Assembly: GCA_021298195.1 (NCBI GenBank)
Contig: JAJTEQ010000002.1
Coordinates: forward strand, 1-64,000
From: Ilumatobacteraceae bacterium
GTDB taxonomy: Bacteria; Actinomycetota; Acidimicrobiia; Acidimicrobiales; Ilumatobacteraceae
Length of the DNA stretch: 64,000 bases
Direction: 5' to 3'
Part shown: piece by piece, positions 50,114 through 60,877 of the stretch
Position numbering within the stretch: the stretch's first letter is position 1
How the letters are laid out: every line of letters begins with the position of its first letter
The notes under the pieces: generated by a model
Told to the model about the DNA's origin: nothing
The model's input: only the letters and a program-made list of their open reading frames with translations
Databases searched by the model: none
Program-made: the position numbers and the translations under genes

Positions 50114-51418
50114 TTGTCCGACACCTTGACCCCCGCCTCGTCCGAATTCGCTCCCATGGGAACGGTCGACGCAGACGGCAACTACACCCCCCGCAAGATC
50201 ACCGAGAACGACCTGGCGGGCACATTCGCCGATGCCATCGAGGGCACGATGACCAAACTCGCCGACGGCGAGGTCGTGCGCGGAACGGTTGTCAAGATCG
50301 ACAAGGACGAGGTTCTCGTCGACATCGGATACAAGAGCGAGGGAGTCATCCCCGGTCGCGAGTTGAGCATCCGCAACGACGTCGATCCGAGCGAGATCGT
50401 CAAGTTGGGAGAAGAGGTCGAGGCGCTGGTTCTCACGATGGAGGACAAGGAAGGCCGTCTGATCCTCTCCAAGAAGCGCGCGCAGTACGAGCGCGCGTGG
50501 GGCAACATCGAGAAGAAGAAGGAAGCCGAGGAGATGGTGGAAGGTCTCGTCATCGAGGTCGTCAAGGGTGGACTCATCGTCGACATCGGCTTGCGCGGAT
50601 TCCTTCCGGCCTCGTTGGTCGAGCTGCGCCGCGTTCGCGATCTGCAGCCCTACGTGGGCAAGGTCCTTCAGGCCAAGATCATCGAGCTCGACAAGAACCG
50701 CAACAACGTCGTCCTCTCGCGCCGTTCGTACCTCGAGGAGACCCAGAAGGAGGCCCGCGACGGCTTCCTCACGAATCTCAAGGTGGGCGACGTCCGCGAC
50801 GGTGTGGTGTCGAGCGTGGTGGCCTTCGGCGCCTTCGTGGACCTCGGCGGCATGGACGGACTCATTCACGTCAGCGAACTCTCCTGGAACCACGTCGATC
50901 ATCCGGGTTCGGAGGTCAAGATCGGTGACCCCGTCACGGTCAAGGTGCTCGACATCGACTACGAGCGCGAGCGCATCAGCCTGTCGCGCAAGCAGACCCA
51001 GAAGGATCCCTGGGAGGTCTTCGCGTCCGGTCACGAGGTCGGTCAGTTGGTCTACGGTCGCGTCACCAAGTTGGTGCCCTTCGGTGGTTTCGTCCAGGTG
51101 GGCGAGGGCATCGAAGGACTCGTGCACATCAGCGAGATGAGCACCCAGCACGTCGAGGCACCCGAGCAGGTCGTGGCGCCCGGGGAAGAGTTGTGGGTCA
51201 AGATCATCGACCTGGACCTCGCCCGTCGTCGCATCAGCCTGTCGATCAAGCAGGCCGCCGAGGGTGGAGAGTTGGCCGAGGAGTACCGCAAGCACTTCGA
51301 AGTGGACGAGCACGGCAACTGGACCGCGGGCGCCGATGACGCATCGCGCGAAGCCACGTGGGCCGAGTACTACGGCGAGGGTGGCGAAGGTGCCGCCGAA
51401 GCCGCACCGGAAGCCTGA
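50114..51418 (+). CDS. rpsA: 30S ribosomal protein S1
   Basis: Length 434 aa with four S1 (OB) domains, as in actinobacteria and fewer than the six of E. coli. Successive repeats open with EVVRGTVVKIDKDEVLVDIG, EGLVIEVVKGGLIVDIG, GVVSSVVAFGAFVDLGG and GRVTKLVPFGGFVQVG; each ends with a variant of RRISLS. The C-terminus is acidic (EYYGEGGEGAAEAAPEA). It binds mRNA and helps initiation. Start at TTG 50114; ATG 50156 is the alternative. A genome with many leaderless mRNAs would need S1 less for those genes. Confidence 0.94.
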   Translation: MSDTLTPASSEFAPMGTVDADGNYTPRKITENDLAGTFADAIEGTMTKLADGEVVRGTVVKIDKDEVLVDIGYKSEGVIPGRELSIRNDVDPSEIVKLGEEVEALVLTMEDKEGRLILSKKRAQYERAWGNIEKKKEAEEMVEGLVIEVVKGGLIVDIGLRGFLPASLVELRRVRDLQPYVGKVLQAKIIELDKNRNNVVLSRRSYLEETQKEARDGFLTNLKVGDVRDGVVSSVVAFGAFVDLGGMDGLIHVSELSWNHVDHPGSEVKIGDPVTVKVLDIDYERERISLSRKQTQKDPWEVFASGHEVGQLVYGRVTKLVPFGGFVQVGEGIEGLVHISEMSTQHVEAPEQVVAPGEELWVKIIDLDLARRRISLSIKQAAEGGELAEEYRKHFEVDEHGNWTAGADDASREATWAEYYGEGGEGAAEAAPEA

Positions 51419-51433
51419 ACCCAGTTCACACGT

Positions 51434-52069
51434 TCACTCGTCGTCGCCGATGCGCACGATGCCCATACGGATCGCTTTGACGACGGCTTCGGTCCGGTCG
51501 CGCGCGTCCAGCTTGGCGTAGATCGACGCGAGGTGATTCTTCACCGTCTTTTGGCTGATGAACAAGCGCTCGGCCACCTCGGGGGTCGAACATCCCGTGG
51601 CCACGACGCGCAGTACTTCCAACTCGCGTTCGGACAACTCGTGGTCGGGGGTGCTCTCGACCACCTTCAGCATCGCGTCGGCGACCGGTGCGGACAACGT
51701 GATGTCACCGCTGAGGATCTGTCGCATCAACGTCACGACCTGATCGATGGAAGAGGACTTGTCGATGTAGCCGACCGCACCGGCGTTGATGGCCTCCCGA
51801 ATGGTGCGACCGTCGGTGTGCATCGACAACACCAGGATGCGGCGCCGAGCATCGGCGCGCATGATCGATCGAGTGGCCGAGATTCCGTCGCCCCCGGGCA
51901 TCGAGACGTCCATCAGGATGAGATCGGGTCGATGCTGGAGTGCCAAGGCCACGGCGGAAGGACCATCACCGGCCTCGGCGACGATCTCGAATCCGGAGGC
52001 CTCGAGGTTCCGTCGGAGCGCATCGCGAAGCAATTGATGGTCGTCGACCAGGAGGACGCGTTCGCTCAT
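51434..52069 (-). CDS. NarL/LuxR-family response regulator
   Basis: Length 211 aa. Receiver with VDDHQLLRDALR, phospho-Asp in LILMDVSMPGGDG (near residue 54), and DKSSS in place of the usual Lys segment. LuxR-type helix-turn-helix near the end: LSERELEVLRVVATG, SQKTVKNHLASIYAKL. The start codon overlaps the kinase stop (ATGA), so both are made together. Target genes are unknown. Confidence 0.92.
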   Translation of the reverse strand: MSERVLLVDDHQLLRDALRRNLEASGFEIVAEAGDGPSAVALALQHRPDLILMDVSMPGGDGISATRSIMRADARRRILVLSMHTDGRTIREAINAGAVGYIDKSSSIDQVVTLMRQILSGDITLSAPVADAMLKVVESTPDHELSERELEVLRVVATGCSTPEVAERLFISQKTVKNHLASIYAKLDARDRTEAVVKAIRMGIVRIGDDE

Positions 52070-53304
52070 GGTGCGCTCTGAAGTTCGACCGGCAACGTGA
52101 TCGTGACCACGGTGCCACGGGTATCCGGTGCGACGTCGAGCGAGGCTCCGATCCAGTCGGCGCGCTCGCGCATTCCGGACAATCCATGGCCGACCTTCGT
52201 GTGGTCGAATCCCCGACCGTCGTCGGACACCCGGATGACGACGGATCCCTCTTTCTCCTCCAGCTCGACGAGGATGTTCCCGGCTCCGGAGTGTCGTTCG
52301 GCGTTCAGAAGGGCCTCGCGGATCATCAGATGAAGTTCGGTGGCGGAGCCATCGGTGCGCAGGACGTCGAATGTCGCCGACGACGGATCGAGATCGTGTC
52401 GGAGGGTCACGGCGATGCCCGAACGGCGCGTCGTGCGTTCGATCAAGGTCGCGATGGATCCACGATCGATGGAGTGACCGTCGCGGTCGGTGCGCAGGTC
52501 GTCCAACAAATCCCGCAAATCGGTGACGGTCTCGCCGAGATGCGCGCGCACCCGGGTGATGGCGGCACGCTCGACCTCGCCGAGCCCCCTCGCGACGTCA
52601 TCCAATTCGTACCCGATGGCCGCGAGCGAACCCGAAACCCGGTCGTGCAATTCGCGAGCCACGCGCGACCGTTCGTCGTGGGCCACACGGTCGGCGAGAC
52701 GGGAGAAGATCCGAGCGTTGTCGAGGGCCAGAGCCAGGGCGTCGGCCACCCCGACGATCGCTTCCCGCTCGGCGATCGCGGGTTCGTGACCCCCCGACCA
52801 CTCGCCGGCGAGGAAGCCCAGAACGTCGCCACGGGCGCGCAGAACCTGGTACACCCCGTGGTCGGCCTCGGACCACAACTGCCCACCGGTCAGGACGAGG
52901 GGGCGGTCACTGTCGACACAACGTGCGACGGGCGAGTCGGCCGGCAGCACGGCGACGTCGACCACGGAGTCCGGTCCGGCCACAAGGCTCCATCGATCGT
53001 CGGAGCGGTCGTACAAAGCCACGATGATGGTGTCGGCCTTGACGACTCGTCGAGCCTGCTCGACCCCACGTTGGATGACCTCGTCGACGTCGAGACTGGA
53101 GGACAGGGTGACGGCCATCTTCTGGAGCGCCAGAAGAAGTTCGTTGGCCCGAGCCAGTTGGTCGATCTGGCCCACGGGGTCGTCGGTGCGGACCGCACGT
53201 CGTCGTTCGACGAGAGGCCACGACATCTCGCCGGTCGCGTCCTGCACGGGAATGGGGCGCAACGCGGGATGGTTCGGGGACCGGCGACGACGACGATCGG
53301 GCAC
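52066..53304 (-). CDS. GAF-domain sensor histidine kinase (HisKA_3 type)
   Basis: Length 412 aa, no membrane segment. A GAF domain spans about residues 55-190 (VVKADTIIVALYDRSDD and DALALALDNARIFSRL at its end). The HisKA_3 dimerisation box is SRVARELHDRVSGSLAAIG (phospho-His near residue 220). HATPase signatures are REALLNAERHSGAG, VSDDGRGFD and GHGLSGMRERA. GTG 53304 has TACCCT 6 bases upstream. A cytoplasmic sensor, perhaps for a small ligand or redox state. Confidence 0.9.
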   Translation of the reverse strand: MPDRRRRRSPNHPALRPIPVQDATGEMSWPLVERRRAVRTDDPVGQIDQLARANELLLALQKMAVTLSSSLDVDEVIQRGVEQARRVVKADTIIVALYDRSDDRWSLVAGPDSVVDVAVLPADSPVARCVDSDRPLVLTGGQLWSEADHGVYQVLRARGDVLGFLAGEWSGGHEPAIAEREAIVGVADALALALDNARIFSRLADRVAHDERSRVARELHDRVSGSLAAIGYELDDVARGLGEVERAAITRVRAHLGETVTDLRDLLDDLRTDRDGHSIDRGSIATLIERTTRRSGIAVTLRHDLDPSSATFDVLRTDGSATELHLMIREALLNAERHSGAGNILVELEEKEGSVVIRVSDDGRGFDHTKVGHGLSGMRERADWIGASLDVAPDTRGTVVTITLPVELQSAP

Positions 53305-53310
53305 AGGGGC

Positions 53311-53316
53311 AGGGTA
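53311..53316 (-). promoter_or_regulatory. -10 element of the GAF kinase/NarL operon
   Basis: TACCCT on the minus strand ends 6 bases before GTG 53304. Confidence 0.55.
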
Positions 53317-53333
53317 CCGGTCGCACTTCCGCC

Positions 53334-53339
53334 TAGCGT
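53334..53339 (+). promoter_or_regulatory. -10 element of coaE
   Basis: TAGCGT ends 6 bases before ATG 53346. Confidence 0.6.
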
Positions 53340-53345
53340 GTCGCC

Positions 53346-53984
53346 ATGATCTTGGTCGGCCTCACCGGTGGCATCGGTTCGGGTAAGTCCACGGTGTCGG
53401 CTCGACTCGCCGCGCGGGGTGCGGTGATCCTGGATGCCGATGCCATCACGCGCGACGTTCAGATGCCGGGTTCGCCGGTGCTGATCGAACTCGCCGAACG
53501 ATTCGGCCCCGAGGTTCTCGCGGCCGATGGTTCGCTCCAGCGTCAGGCCCTGGCCGACATCGTCTTCACGGATCCCGAGGCGTTGAAGGCCTTGAACGCG
53601 ATCGTTCATCCGGCCGTCGGTCGTGAGATGAACCGACGCATGATCGAACAACGCACGACCACGAACGTCGTGATCCTCGACATCCCGTTGCTCACCGAGA
53701 ACCCCCGGGAGGGTTTGCAGGGGCGAATCGTGGTCGACGTGCCCGTGGAGACGCAGGTCGAGCGCCTGGTGAAACATCGGGGCTTCGACGAGGCCGATGC
53801 GCGCGCCCGCATCGCCCGTCAGGCCTCGCGGGACGAACGACTGGCCACTGCCGACTTCGTCGTGGACAACAGCGGAGCTCCCGAGGACCTCGAGCCACAA
53901 ATCGACCGTCTGTGGAACTGGTTGACGTCCTTGCCCCAACTGCCCGCGGACTACGAACCCGTCACACCCAAGCCGAAGACATGA
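53346..53984 (+). CDS. coaE: Dephospho-CoA kinase
   Basis: Length 212 aa. P-loop LTGGIGSGKSTVSARLA at residues 6-22, ILDADAITRDVQ, and LDIPLLTEN in the lid/CoA region, then RDERLATADFVVDN. It phosphorylates dephospho-CoA, the last step of CoA synthesis. Mycobacterial CoaE has an extra C-terminal domain; this one is short, with only a Pro-rich tail. Order rpsA-coaE-uvrB is conserved in actinobacteria. Confidence 0.94.
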   Translation: MILVGLTGGIGSGKSTVSARLAARGAVILDADAITRDVQMPGSPVLIELAERFGPEVLAADGSLQRQALADIVFTDPEALKALNAIVHPAVGREMNRRMIEQRTTTNVVILDIPLLTENPREGLQGRIVVDVPVETQVERLVKHRGFDEADARARIARQASRDERLATADFVVDNSGAPEDLEPQIDRLWNWLTSLPQLPADYEPVTPKPKT

Positions 53985-53991
53985 TTCTCGG

Positions 53992-54003
53992 GAACACATG
54001 TTC
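53992..54003. promoter_or_regulatory. Candidate LexA (SOS) box upstream of uvrB
   Basis: GAACACATGTTC fits the actinobacterial/Gram-positive SOS consensus GAAC-N4-GTTC. It overlaps the expected -35 region of uvrB (TAGGAT -10 at 54025-54030), a position suited to repression. One such 8-base match is expected by chance in a window this size, so location is the main support. Confidence 0.55.
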
Positions 54004-54024
54004 GTGAGGTGACGCGACACGATC

Positions 54025-54030
54025 TAGGAT
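54025..54030 (+). promoter_or_regulatory. -10 element of uvrB
   Basis: TAGGAT ends 6 bases before GTG 54037. Confidence 0.55.
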
Positions 54031-54036
54031 CGTTCG

Positions 54037-56088
54037 GTGGCCAGCGTCGTCGAATCCCGGGACGGAATCCCGTTTCGCGTCGTCGCGGATTATTCGCCGG
54101 CCGGTGATCAACCCAAAGCGATCGAGGAACTCTCCGAAGGGATCGAGTCCGGTCTCCGGTATCAGACCCTTCTCGGCATCACCGGATCCGGAAAGAGTGC
54201 CACCATCGCCTGGACGATCGAGCGAACACAACGACCGACGCTGATCCTGGCGCCCAACAAGAGCCTCGCGGCTCAATTGGCTCAGGAGATGAAGGAATTC
54301 TTCCCCGACAATCGGGTCGAATATTTCGTCAGCTACTACGACTACTACCAGCCCGAGGCCTACATCGCCTCGAGCGACACTTTCATCGAGAAGGACTCCT
54401 CGATCAATGACGACATCGATCGTCTGCGCCACTCGGCGACGGCGGCGCTCCTGACCCGTCGGGACACCATCGTCGTGGCGTCCGTGTCGTGCATTTACGG
54501 AATGGGCGATCCCGACGAGTACCGGGGGCAATTGTTGGAACTCCACGTCGGGGTGGACTACGACATGCGCAGCGTCTTGCGTCGCCTGGTGGACCTTCAG
54601 TACGACCGCAACGACATGAGCCTCGGCCGTGGAAATTTTCGTGTTCGGGGCGACACGATCGAGATCCATCCCGCGTACGAGGAGTCTGTTCTCCGGGTGG
54701 AGATGTTCGGTGACACGGTCGATCGCCTGACGATGATCGACCCTCTCACGGGGGAGACCCTGCGGGAGTTGCCGGCGACCATCGTGTTCCCGGCCACCCA
54801 TTACGTCACCGGCGAGGAGCGAATGCGGCGCGCGGTGATCGGTATCGAGGCCGAACTTCAGGAGCGCCTCGCTTTCTTCAAGGCCGAGGGCAAGTTGCTC
54901 GAGGCCCAACGTCTGCAGATGCGCACCCAGCACGATCTGGAGATGATGCAAGAGGTCGGATACTGCAACGGCATCGAGAACTATTCGATGCACATCGACG
55001 GCCGCTCTCCGGGCGAACCACCCTTCACCCTGCTGGACTACTTCCCGAAGGATTACTTGTTGGTCATCGACGAGAGCCACGTCGCGGTGCCTCAATTGCA
55101 CGGACAGTTCGCCGGTGACCGCAGTCGCAAGGACATCCTGGTGGAACACGGATTCCGGCTTCCGAGTGCCCGGGACAATCGGCCGTTGCGTTTCGAAGAG
55201 GTCATCGAGAGGGTCAACCAATGCGTGTTCCTGTCGGCGACGCCGAGCCCTTACGAACTGCGCGAATCCCAACGGGTGGTCGAGCAGATCGTGAGGCCGA
55301 CGGGCCTGGTCGACCCGGAGGTCGTCATCAAGCCCACGAAGGGTCAGATCGACGATCTCATGGAACAGGTGACGAATCGGGTGACGATGGGGGACCGGAT
55401 ATTGGTCACCACACTGACCAAGAAGATGGCCGAGGACCTCACCGAATACCTGCTCGAACAGGGAATGCGGGTTCGGTATCTGCACAGCAACATCGACACG
55501 ATCCAGCGCATCGAGATCATCCGCTCGTTGCGTCTCGGTGAGTTCGACGTTTTGGTCGGGATCAATCTGCTCCGTGAGGGCCTCGACCTGCCCGAGGTCA
55601 GCTTGGTCGCGATCCTGGACGCCGACAAGGAGGGTTTCCTCCGAAGTGAGACGTCTCTGATCCAGATGATCGGTCGCGCGGCCCGCAACGTCGACGGACA
55701 AGTGATCATGTACGCCGATCAGGTGACGCCGTCCATGCAGCGTGCGATCAGCGAGACCAATCGCCGTCGAGGCCTGCAATTGGCGTACAACGCCGAGCAC
55801 GGAATCAATCCGCAGACGATTCGCAAGGCGGTCGGCGACATCCTGTCGATGCTCCGGCCCGACGGTGATCACACCGCGCCGGTGCCCGGAAAGGACCGAC
55901 GGCGGCAAAGGGAACGGGACAAGGTTCAACGCGAATTGCGCACCTTGCCGCAACAAGAGTTGGCTCGCCTGGTGCAGACTCTGGAGGAAGAAATGCACGA
56001 AGCGGCGGCGGAGTTGAAGTTCGAGTACGCGGCTCGACTGCGTGACGAAATCAACGAACTGCGACGGGAGATGCGCGATGCCGGTTGA
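54037..56088 (+). CDS. uvrB: Excinuclease ABC subunit B
   Basis: Length 683 aa. Walker [17 protein letters not shown] near residue 43, the beta-hairpin segment [24 protein letters not shown]-like [10 protein letters not shown], helicase motifs [14 protein letters not shown], and a C-terminal UVR motif ([20 protein letters not shown]). UvrB verifies damage after loading by UvrA and recruits UvrC. Leaderless GTG; candidate SOS box upstream. uvrA and uvrC follow on the same strand. Confidence 0.97.
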   Translation: MASVVESRDGIPFRVVADYSPAGDQPKAIEELSEGIESGLRYQTLLGITGSGKSATIAWTIERTQRPTLILAPNKSLAAQLAQEMKEFFPDNRVEYFVSYYDYYQPEAYIASSDTFIEKDSSINDDIDRLRHSATAALLTRRDTIVVASVSCIYGMGDPDEYRGQLLELHVGVDYDMRSVLRRLVDLQYDRNDMSLGRGNFRVRGDTIEIHPAYEESVLRVEMFGDTVDRLTMIDPLTGETLRELPATIVFPATHYVTGEERMRRAVIGIEAELQERLAFFKAEGKLLEAQRLQMRTQHDLEMMQEVGYCNGIENYSMHIDGRSPGEPPFTLLDYFPKDYLLVIDESHVAVPQLHGQFAGDRSRKDILVEHGFRLPSARDNRPLRFEEVIERVNQCVFLSATPSPYELRESQRVVEQIVRPTGLVDPEVVIKPTKGQIDDLMEQVTNRVTMGDRILVTTLTKKMAEDLTEYLLEQGMRVRYLHSNIDTIQRIEIIRSLRLGEFDVLVGINLLREGLDLPEVSLVAILDADKEGFLRSETSLIQMIGRAARNVDGQVIMYADQVTPSMQRAISETNRRRGLQLAYNAEHGINPQTIRKAVGDILSMLRPDGDHTAPVPGKDRRRQRERDKVQRELRTLPQQELARLVQTLEEEMHEAAAELKFEYAARLRDEINELRREMRDAG

Positions 56089-56109
56089 GAGCCGGTGAAG
56101 CGTGCTGGA

Positions 56110-56115
56110 TAGTCT
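56110..56115 (+). promoter_or_regulatory. -10 element of uvrA
   Basis: TAGTCT ends 6 bases before ATG 56122, so uvrA has its own promoter 33 bp after uvrB. Confidence 0.5.
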
Positions 56116-56121
56116 CCGAAC

Positions 56122-58968
56122 ATGTCCGATCGTCTCGTTGTTCGTGGTGCCCGCGAGCACAACCTGAAGAACATCAGTGTCGATCTTCCGCGCGACAAGA
56201 TGATCGTGTTCACCGGGCTCTCCGGCAGCGGCAAGTCGTCGTTGGCCTTCGACACCATCTACGCCGAGGGTCAAAGGCGATACGTCGAATCACTCAGCGC
56301 GTACGCCCGGCAATTCCTCGGGCAAATGGACAAGCCCGATGTCGACGTCATCGAGGGCCTGTCTCCGGCGATTTCCATCGATCAGAAATCCGGAAGCCGC
56401 AACCCCCGCTCGACGGTGGGGACCATCACCGAGGTGTACGACTATCTGCGCTTGCTCTACGCGCGCATCGGGCAACAGCACTGTCCCACGGACGGAACGC
56501 GCTTGGCGCGTCAAACACCTCAGCAGATCGTGGACCGCGTACTGACCTTGACGGAGGGAACCAGGTTCCAGGTGCTGGCGCCGGTGGTGCGCGCTCGCAA
56601 GGGTGAATACGAGACCCTGCTCAACGACCTGGCCGGTCAGGGTTTCGTGCGCGCCCGAGTCGACGGAGAGGTCGTCGACATCGTCGAGTTCCTGAAACGA
56701 GACACGAAGCTGGCACGTTACGAACAACACACCATCGACGTGGTGGTCGATCGCCTGGTGCGCAAGGACGGTATCGAGCGACGCTTGACCGACAGCCTCG
56801 AGACGGCCCTGCGTCTCGCCGACGGCGTGGCGACCGTGGAGATCATCGGCGACAAGGGGGCCGACGACGAGAGCCTGACCTTCAGTCAGCACCTGGCATG
56901 TCCGTCGTGCGGTCTCTCCTTCGAGGAACCGGCGCCCCGTAACTTCTCCTTCAACTCGCCGTTCGGCGCGTGCGAAACCTGTGACGGCCTGGGTACCACG
57001 TTCGAGGTCGATCCCGAGTTGGTCATCCCCGACCCGGACCTCGCGTTGAGTCAGGGGGCCATCGCGCCGTGGCGCAGTGCCACGACCGGGTTCTTCCAAC
57101 GCATCCTGGAGTCGGTCGCGACGGACCACGGCATCGACATGAACAAGCCGTGGGGAAAGCTTCCGGCCAAGTCGCAGAAGATCGTGTTGAACGGTTTGCC
57201 GGGCAACATCACCGTGAAGTTCAAGAATCGCTACGGGCGGGCGCGGCAGTTCAACACCACGTTCGAAGGGGTGATTCCCTGGATCAAGCGTCGCCACGAG
57301 GGTGCCGAGAGCGACTGGAGCCGTGAGCAGTACGAGGGCTACATGCGGCTCGTGCCGTGTCTCGCCTGCGGTGGAATGCGACTGAAGCCCAGCACCCTCG
57401 CGGTCACCATCAACGACAAGAACATCTCGGAAGTGTGCGAGATGTCGATCGCCGAGTCGGCGAACTTCCTCGTCGGACTCGAGCTCTCGGACCGTGACCG
57501 CATCATCGCCGAGCGGGTCGTGAAGGAGATCAACGCGCGGTTGGGATTCCTGCTCGACGTGGGTCTCGACTATCTGACGCTGGCCCGGTCGGCCGGAACC
57601 TTGGCCGGTGGTGAGGCACAGCGAATTCGACTGGCCAGTCAGATCGGATCGGGCTTGGTGGGCACGCTGTACGTGCTCGATGAGCCCTCGATCGGATTGC
57701 ACCAACGTGACAACCGCCGACTGATCGACACGTTGATCCGTCTGCGTGACCTGGGGAACACGGTGTTGATCGTCGAACACGACGAGGAAACCATCAAGGA
57801 GAGCGACTGGATTGTCGACATCGGCCCGGGAGCGGGCGAACACGGTGGCGAAGTCGTGTACAGCGGCCCGGTCAAGGGGATCGGAAAGGTCAAGGAGTCG
57901 GTCACGGGCCAATATCTCTCCGGCAAGAGGTCGATACCGGTGCCCGAGAAGCGTCGTGCTCCGGGCAAGGAGTGGCTGGAGATCGTGGGGGCCCGAGAAC
58001 ACAACCTTCGCGACGTCACCGCTCGGATTCCCATGGGTTGCTTCGTCGCGGTCACCGGAGTCTCCGGTAGCGGAAAGAGCACGTTGGTCCGCGACATCCT
58101 GCTTCCGGTTCTGATGCAACAGATCTACAAGTCAAAGGATCCGGCCGGCCGTCACAAGCGGATCAACGGTATTCAATTCCTCGACAAGGTGATCGACATG
58201 GATCAATCGCCGATCGGGCGGACTCCACGCTCGAACCCGGCGACGTACACGGGTGTGTTCGACAGCATCCGAAAGTTGTTCGCCACCACGGCCGAGGCCA
58301 AGGTGCGCGGATACATGCCCGGTCGGTTCTCGTTCAACGTTCAAGGGGGCCGATGCGAGGCCTGCTCGGGAGACGGCACCATCAAGATCGAGATGCATTT
58401 CCTTCCCGACGTATACGTCCCGTGCGAAGTGTGCAAGGGCGCCCGGTACAACCGGGACACCCTCGAGATTCAATTCAAGGGCAAGAACATCTCCGAGGTC
58501 CTGGACATGCCCATCGCCGAGGCGGTCGATTTCTTCGCGAACCAGCCGGCGATCGCTCGACACATGCAGACACTCGTCGACGTTGGTCTCGGTTACGTGC
58601 GCCTCGGTCAGTCGGCCCCGACGTTGTCCGGTGGTGAGGCGCAGCGCGTGAAGTTGGCGACCGAGCTGGCCAAGCGGAGCACCGGACACACGATCTATCT
58701 GTTGGACGAACCCACCACCGGTCTGCACTTCGAGGACGTGCGGCGATTGCTCACGGTTTTGTCGCGACTGGTCGATCAGGGGAACACGGTGCTCGTCATC
58801 GAACACAACCTGGATGTGATCAAGACCGCCGATTGGCTTCTCGATCTCGGGCCCGAGGGCGGCAGTGGTGGCGGCTCGATCATCGCCGAGGGTCCTCCCG
58901 AGGAGGTCGCGCGGTCCGCGGTCAGTCACACGGGGCGATTCCTCGCCCCGCTCCTGGCCCGGGGTTGA
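56122..58968 (+). CDS. uvrA: Excinuclease ABC subunit A
   Basis: Length 948 aa. Two ABC ATPase modules: Walker [16 protein letters not shown] near residue 33 and [15 protein letters not shown] near residue 645. Signature motifs are [12 protein letters not shown] and [12 protein letters not shown]. Zinc modules lie in [14 protein letters not shown] and [14 protein letters not shown]. UvrA scans DNA for damage and loads UvrB. uvrC begins 6 bp after its stop, probably on the same transcript. Confidence 0.97.
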   Translation: MSDRLVVRGAREHNLKNISVDLPRDKMIVFTGLSGSGKSSLAFDTIYAEGQRRYVESLSAYARQFLGQMDKPDVDVIEGLSPAISIDQKSGSRNPRSTVGTITEVYDYLRLLYARIGQQHCPTDGTRLARQTPQQIVDRVLTLTEGTRFQVLAPVVRARKGEYETLLNDLAGQGFVRARVDGEVVDIVEFLKRDTKLARYEQHTIDVVVDRLVRKDGIERRLTDSLETALRLADGVATVEIIGDKGADDESLTFSQHLACPSCGLSFEEPAPRNFSFNSPFGACETCDGLGTTFEVDPELVIPDPDLALSQGAIAPWRSATTGFFQRILESVATDHGIDMNKPWGKLPAKSQKIVLNGLPGNITVKFKNRYGRARQFNTTFEGVIPWIKRRHEGAESDWSREQYEGYMRLVPCLACGGMRLKPSTLAVTINDKNISEVCEMSIAESANFLVGLELSDRDRIIAERVVKEINARLGFLLDVGLDYLTLARSAGTLAGGEAQRIRLASQIGSGLVGTLYVLDEPSIGLHQRDNRRLIDTLIRLRDLGNTVLIVEHDEETIKESDWIVDIGPGAGEHGGEVVYSGPVKGIGKVKESVTGQYLSGKRSIPVPEKRRAPGKEWLEIVGAREHNLRDVTARIPMGCFVAVTGVSGSGKSTLVRDILLPVLMQQIYKSKDPAGRHKRINGIQFLDKVIDMDQSPIGRTPRSNPATYTGVFDSIRKLFATTAEAKVRGYMPGRFSFNVQGGRCEACSGDGTIKIEMHFLPDVYVPCEVCKGARYNRDTLEIQFKGKNISEVLDMPIAEAVDFFANQPAIARHMQTLVDVGLGYVRLGQSAPTLSGGEAQRVKLATELAKRSTGHTIYLLDEPTTGLHFEDVRRLLTVLSRLVDQGNTVLVIEHNLDVIKTADWLLDLGPEGGSGGGSIIAEGPPEEVARSAVSHTGRFLAPLLARG

Positions 58969-58974
58969 CCACAG

Positions 58975-60858
58975 GTGGTCGCGCGTCCCGATCCCGGATC
59001 GATCCCGGAGCAACCGGGCTCGTATCAGTTCAAGGACGAACTGGGTCGGGTGATCTACGTGGGCAAGGCGACGAATCTTCGTCAGCGTCTGAGCAACTAC
59101 TTCCAGGATCCGGCGAACCTGCATCCGCGCACCGCGCAGATGGTGACCACCGCGATCAACGTGGAATGGGTGTCGGTGCGCAACGAGGTGGAGGCGCTCA
59201 TCCTCGAGTATGCGCTCATCAAGCAGCACCGGCCGCGCTTCAACGTGCGTCTGCGCGACGACAAGAGCTACCCCTTCCTGGCGGTCACCACGGACGAGGA
59301 GTGGCCCCGCGCGGTCGTCATGAGAGGGACGAAGAAGAAAGGTGCTCGGTACTTCGGGCCGTATCCGCACGCCTACGCGATCCGTGAGACCCTGGACCTG
59401 CTGTTGCGCACGTTTCCGGTTCGAACGTGCAGTGCGGGAAAGTTCGGGCAGCATCAGCGGTTGGGTCGACCGTGCCTGCTGTACCACATCGAGAAATGCA
59501 GCGGGCCGTGCGTCGGAGAGGTGAGCACCGAGCGTTACGCCGCGATGGTCGAGGAACTGTGCGCGTTCCTCGACGGCGACACCGACGAGATCGTTCGGCG
59601 CCTGCAGCAGGACATGGACGAGGCATCGAAAGCTCTGGAATTCGAGCGTGCGGCTCGATTGCGAGACCGATTGTCGGCGGTGTCCAAAGCGATCGAGAAA
59701 CAGCAGATCGTGGGCGAGCGTTCCGAGGACATCGACGTGATCGGCGTCGCACAGGACGAATTGGAGGCCGCGGTTCAGGTTTTCTTCGTTCGCAAGGGAA
59801 GAGTGGTGGGGCGCAAGGGTTTCATCATGGACAAGGTCGAGCAGCTCGTGAGTGAGGATCTGATGGACCGCATCGTGGAAGGTTTGTACGGAGAAGATCC
59901 ACCCTTGGGGGTCCCGAAGATGGTCCTGGCGTCGGTGCGGCCGTCGTCGGTGGGAACCCTCGAGGAATGGTTGTCGACCGAACGTGGCAGTCGCGTCGAG
60001 ATTCGCGTGCCCGCCCGCGGTGACAAGCGGGACCTACTGGAGATGGTCGACCGCAACGCCAAGGAGGATTTCCACCGGCATCGTCTGCGGAGATCGAGCG
60101 ATCACAACAGTCGCAGTCGCGCTCTGAGCGAGTTGCAAGATCTGCTGGGCCTGCCCGAGGCGCCTTTGCGCATCGAGTGCTACGACATGGCCCATCTGCA
60201 GGGAACCGATTACGTCGGTTCGATGGTGGTGCTCGAAGACGGACTTCCGGCGAAGCGCGAGTACCGGCGATTCCGGGTGAAGGAGGTGCCGGGCAACGAC
60301 GACTTCGCGGCGATGGAAGAGGTGCTCACCCGTCGTCTGAAGGCGTATCTGGAAGAGCGGGACGAAGCGATGGTCGACGACTCCGCCGACTCTCGTCGCC
60401 GGCCTCGCAAGTTCGCGTACCCACCGCAGCTGCTCCTGGTCGACGGCGGCAAGGGTCAGTTGGCGGTGGCCGAGCGGGTGGTGCGGTCACTCGGTCTCGA
60501 AACCGAGATCCCGATCGCCTCGTTAGCCAAGAGATTCGAGGAGGTGTACGTGCCGGGTCGACCGGATCCGGTCGACGTGCCTCGGGGAAGCGAAGCACTT
60601 TTCATGTTGCAGCGAATTCGGGACGAGGCGCACCGATTCGCCAACACCTTCCACCGAGAGGTGCGGGCGAAACGGATGGTTGCCAGCGCCCTCGACGGCA
60701 TCGACGGTCTCGGTGAGGCCCGCAAGAAACGGCTGATACAGGCATTCGGCGGCGTCAACGCCGTCAAACGCGCGACGATCGAGGATCTCACGGCGCTCTC
60801 TTGGTTGCCCGAGGCGGTCGCCCGCGCGATTCACGAGAAATTCAATCCCGGTACGTGA
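58975..60858 (+). CDS. uvrC: Excinuclease ABC subunit C
   Basis: Length 627 aa. GIY-YIG nuclease domain at residues 12-90 (PGSYQFKDELGRVIYVGKA; the first motif reads GSY instead of GIY/GVY), Cys-rich HIEKCSGPCVGEV, UVR motif EASKALEFERAARLRDRL. The RNase H-like 5' nuclease has IECYDMAHLQGTDYVGSM and LLVDGGKGQL, and tandem helix-hairpin-helix motifs close the protein (DGIDGLGEARKKRLIQAFG). It makes both incisions. GTG start, 6 bp after uvrA. Converges with an LLM gene. Confidence 0.96.
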   Translation: MVARPDPGSIPEQPGSYQFKDELGRVIYVGKATNLRQRLSNYFQDPANLHPRTAQMVTTAINVEWVSVRNEVEALILEYALIKQHRPRFNVRLRDDKSYPFLAVTTDEEWPRAVVMRGTKKKGARYFGPYPHAYAIRETLDLLLRTFPVRTCSAGKFGQHQRLGRPCLLYHIEKCSGPCVGEVSTERYAAMVEELCAFLDGDTDEIVRRLQQDMDEASKALEFERAARLRDRLSAVSKAIEKQQIVGERSEDIDVIGVAQDELEAAVQVFFVRKGRVVGRKGFIMDKVEQLVSEDLMDRIVEGLYGEDPPLGVPKMVLASVRPSSVGTLEEWLSTERGSRVEIRVPARGDKRDLLEMVDRNAKEDFHRHRLRRSSDHNSRSRALSELQDLLGLPEAPLRIECYDMAHLQGTDYVGSMVVLEDGLPAKREYRRFRVKEVPGNDDFAAMEEVLTRRLKAYLEERDEAMVDDSADSRRRPRKFAYPPQLLLVDGGKGQLAVAERVVRSLGLETEIPIASLAKRFEEVYVPGRPDPVDVPRGSEALFMLQRIRDEAHRFANTFHREVRAKRMVASALDGIDGLGEARKKRLIQAFGGVNAVKRATIEDLTALSWLPEAVARAIHEKFNPGT

Positions 60859-60877
60859 CGATCCCCGAGAAGCCGGG

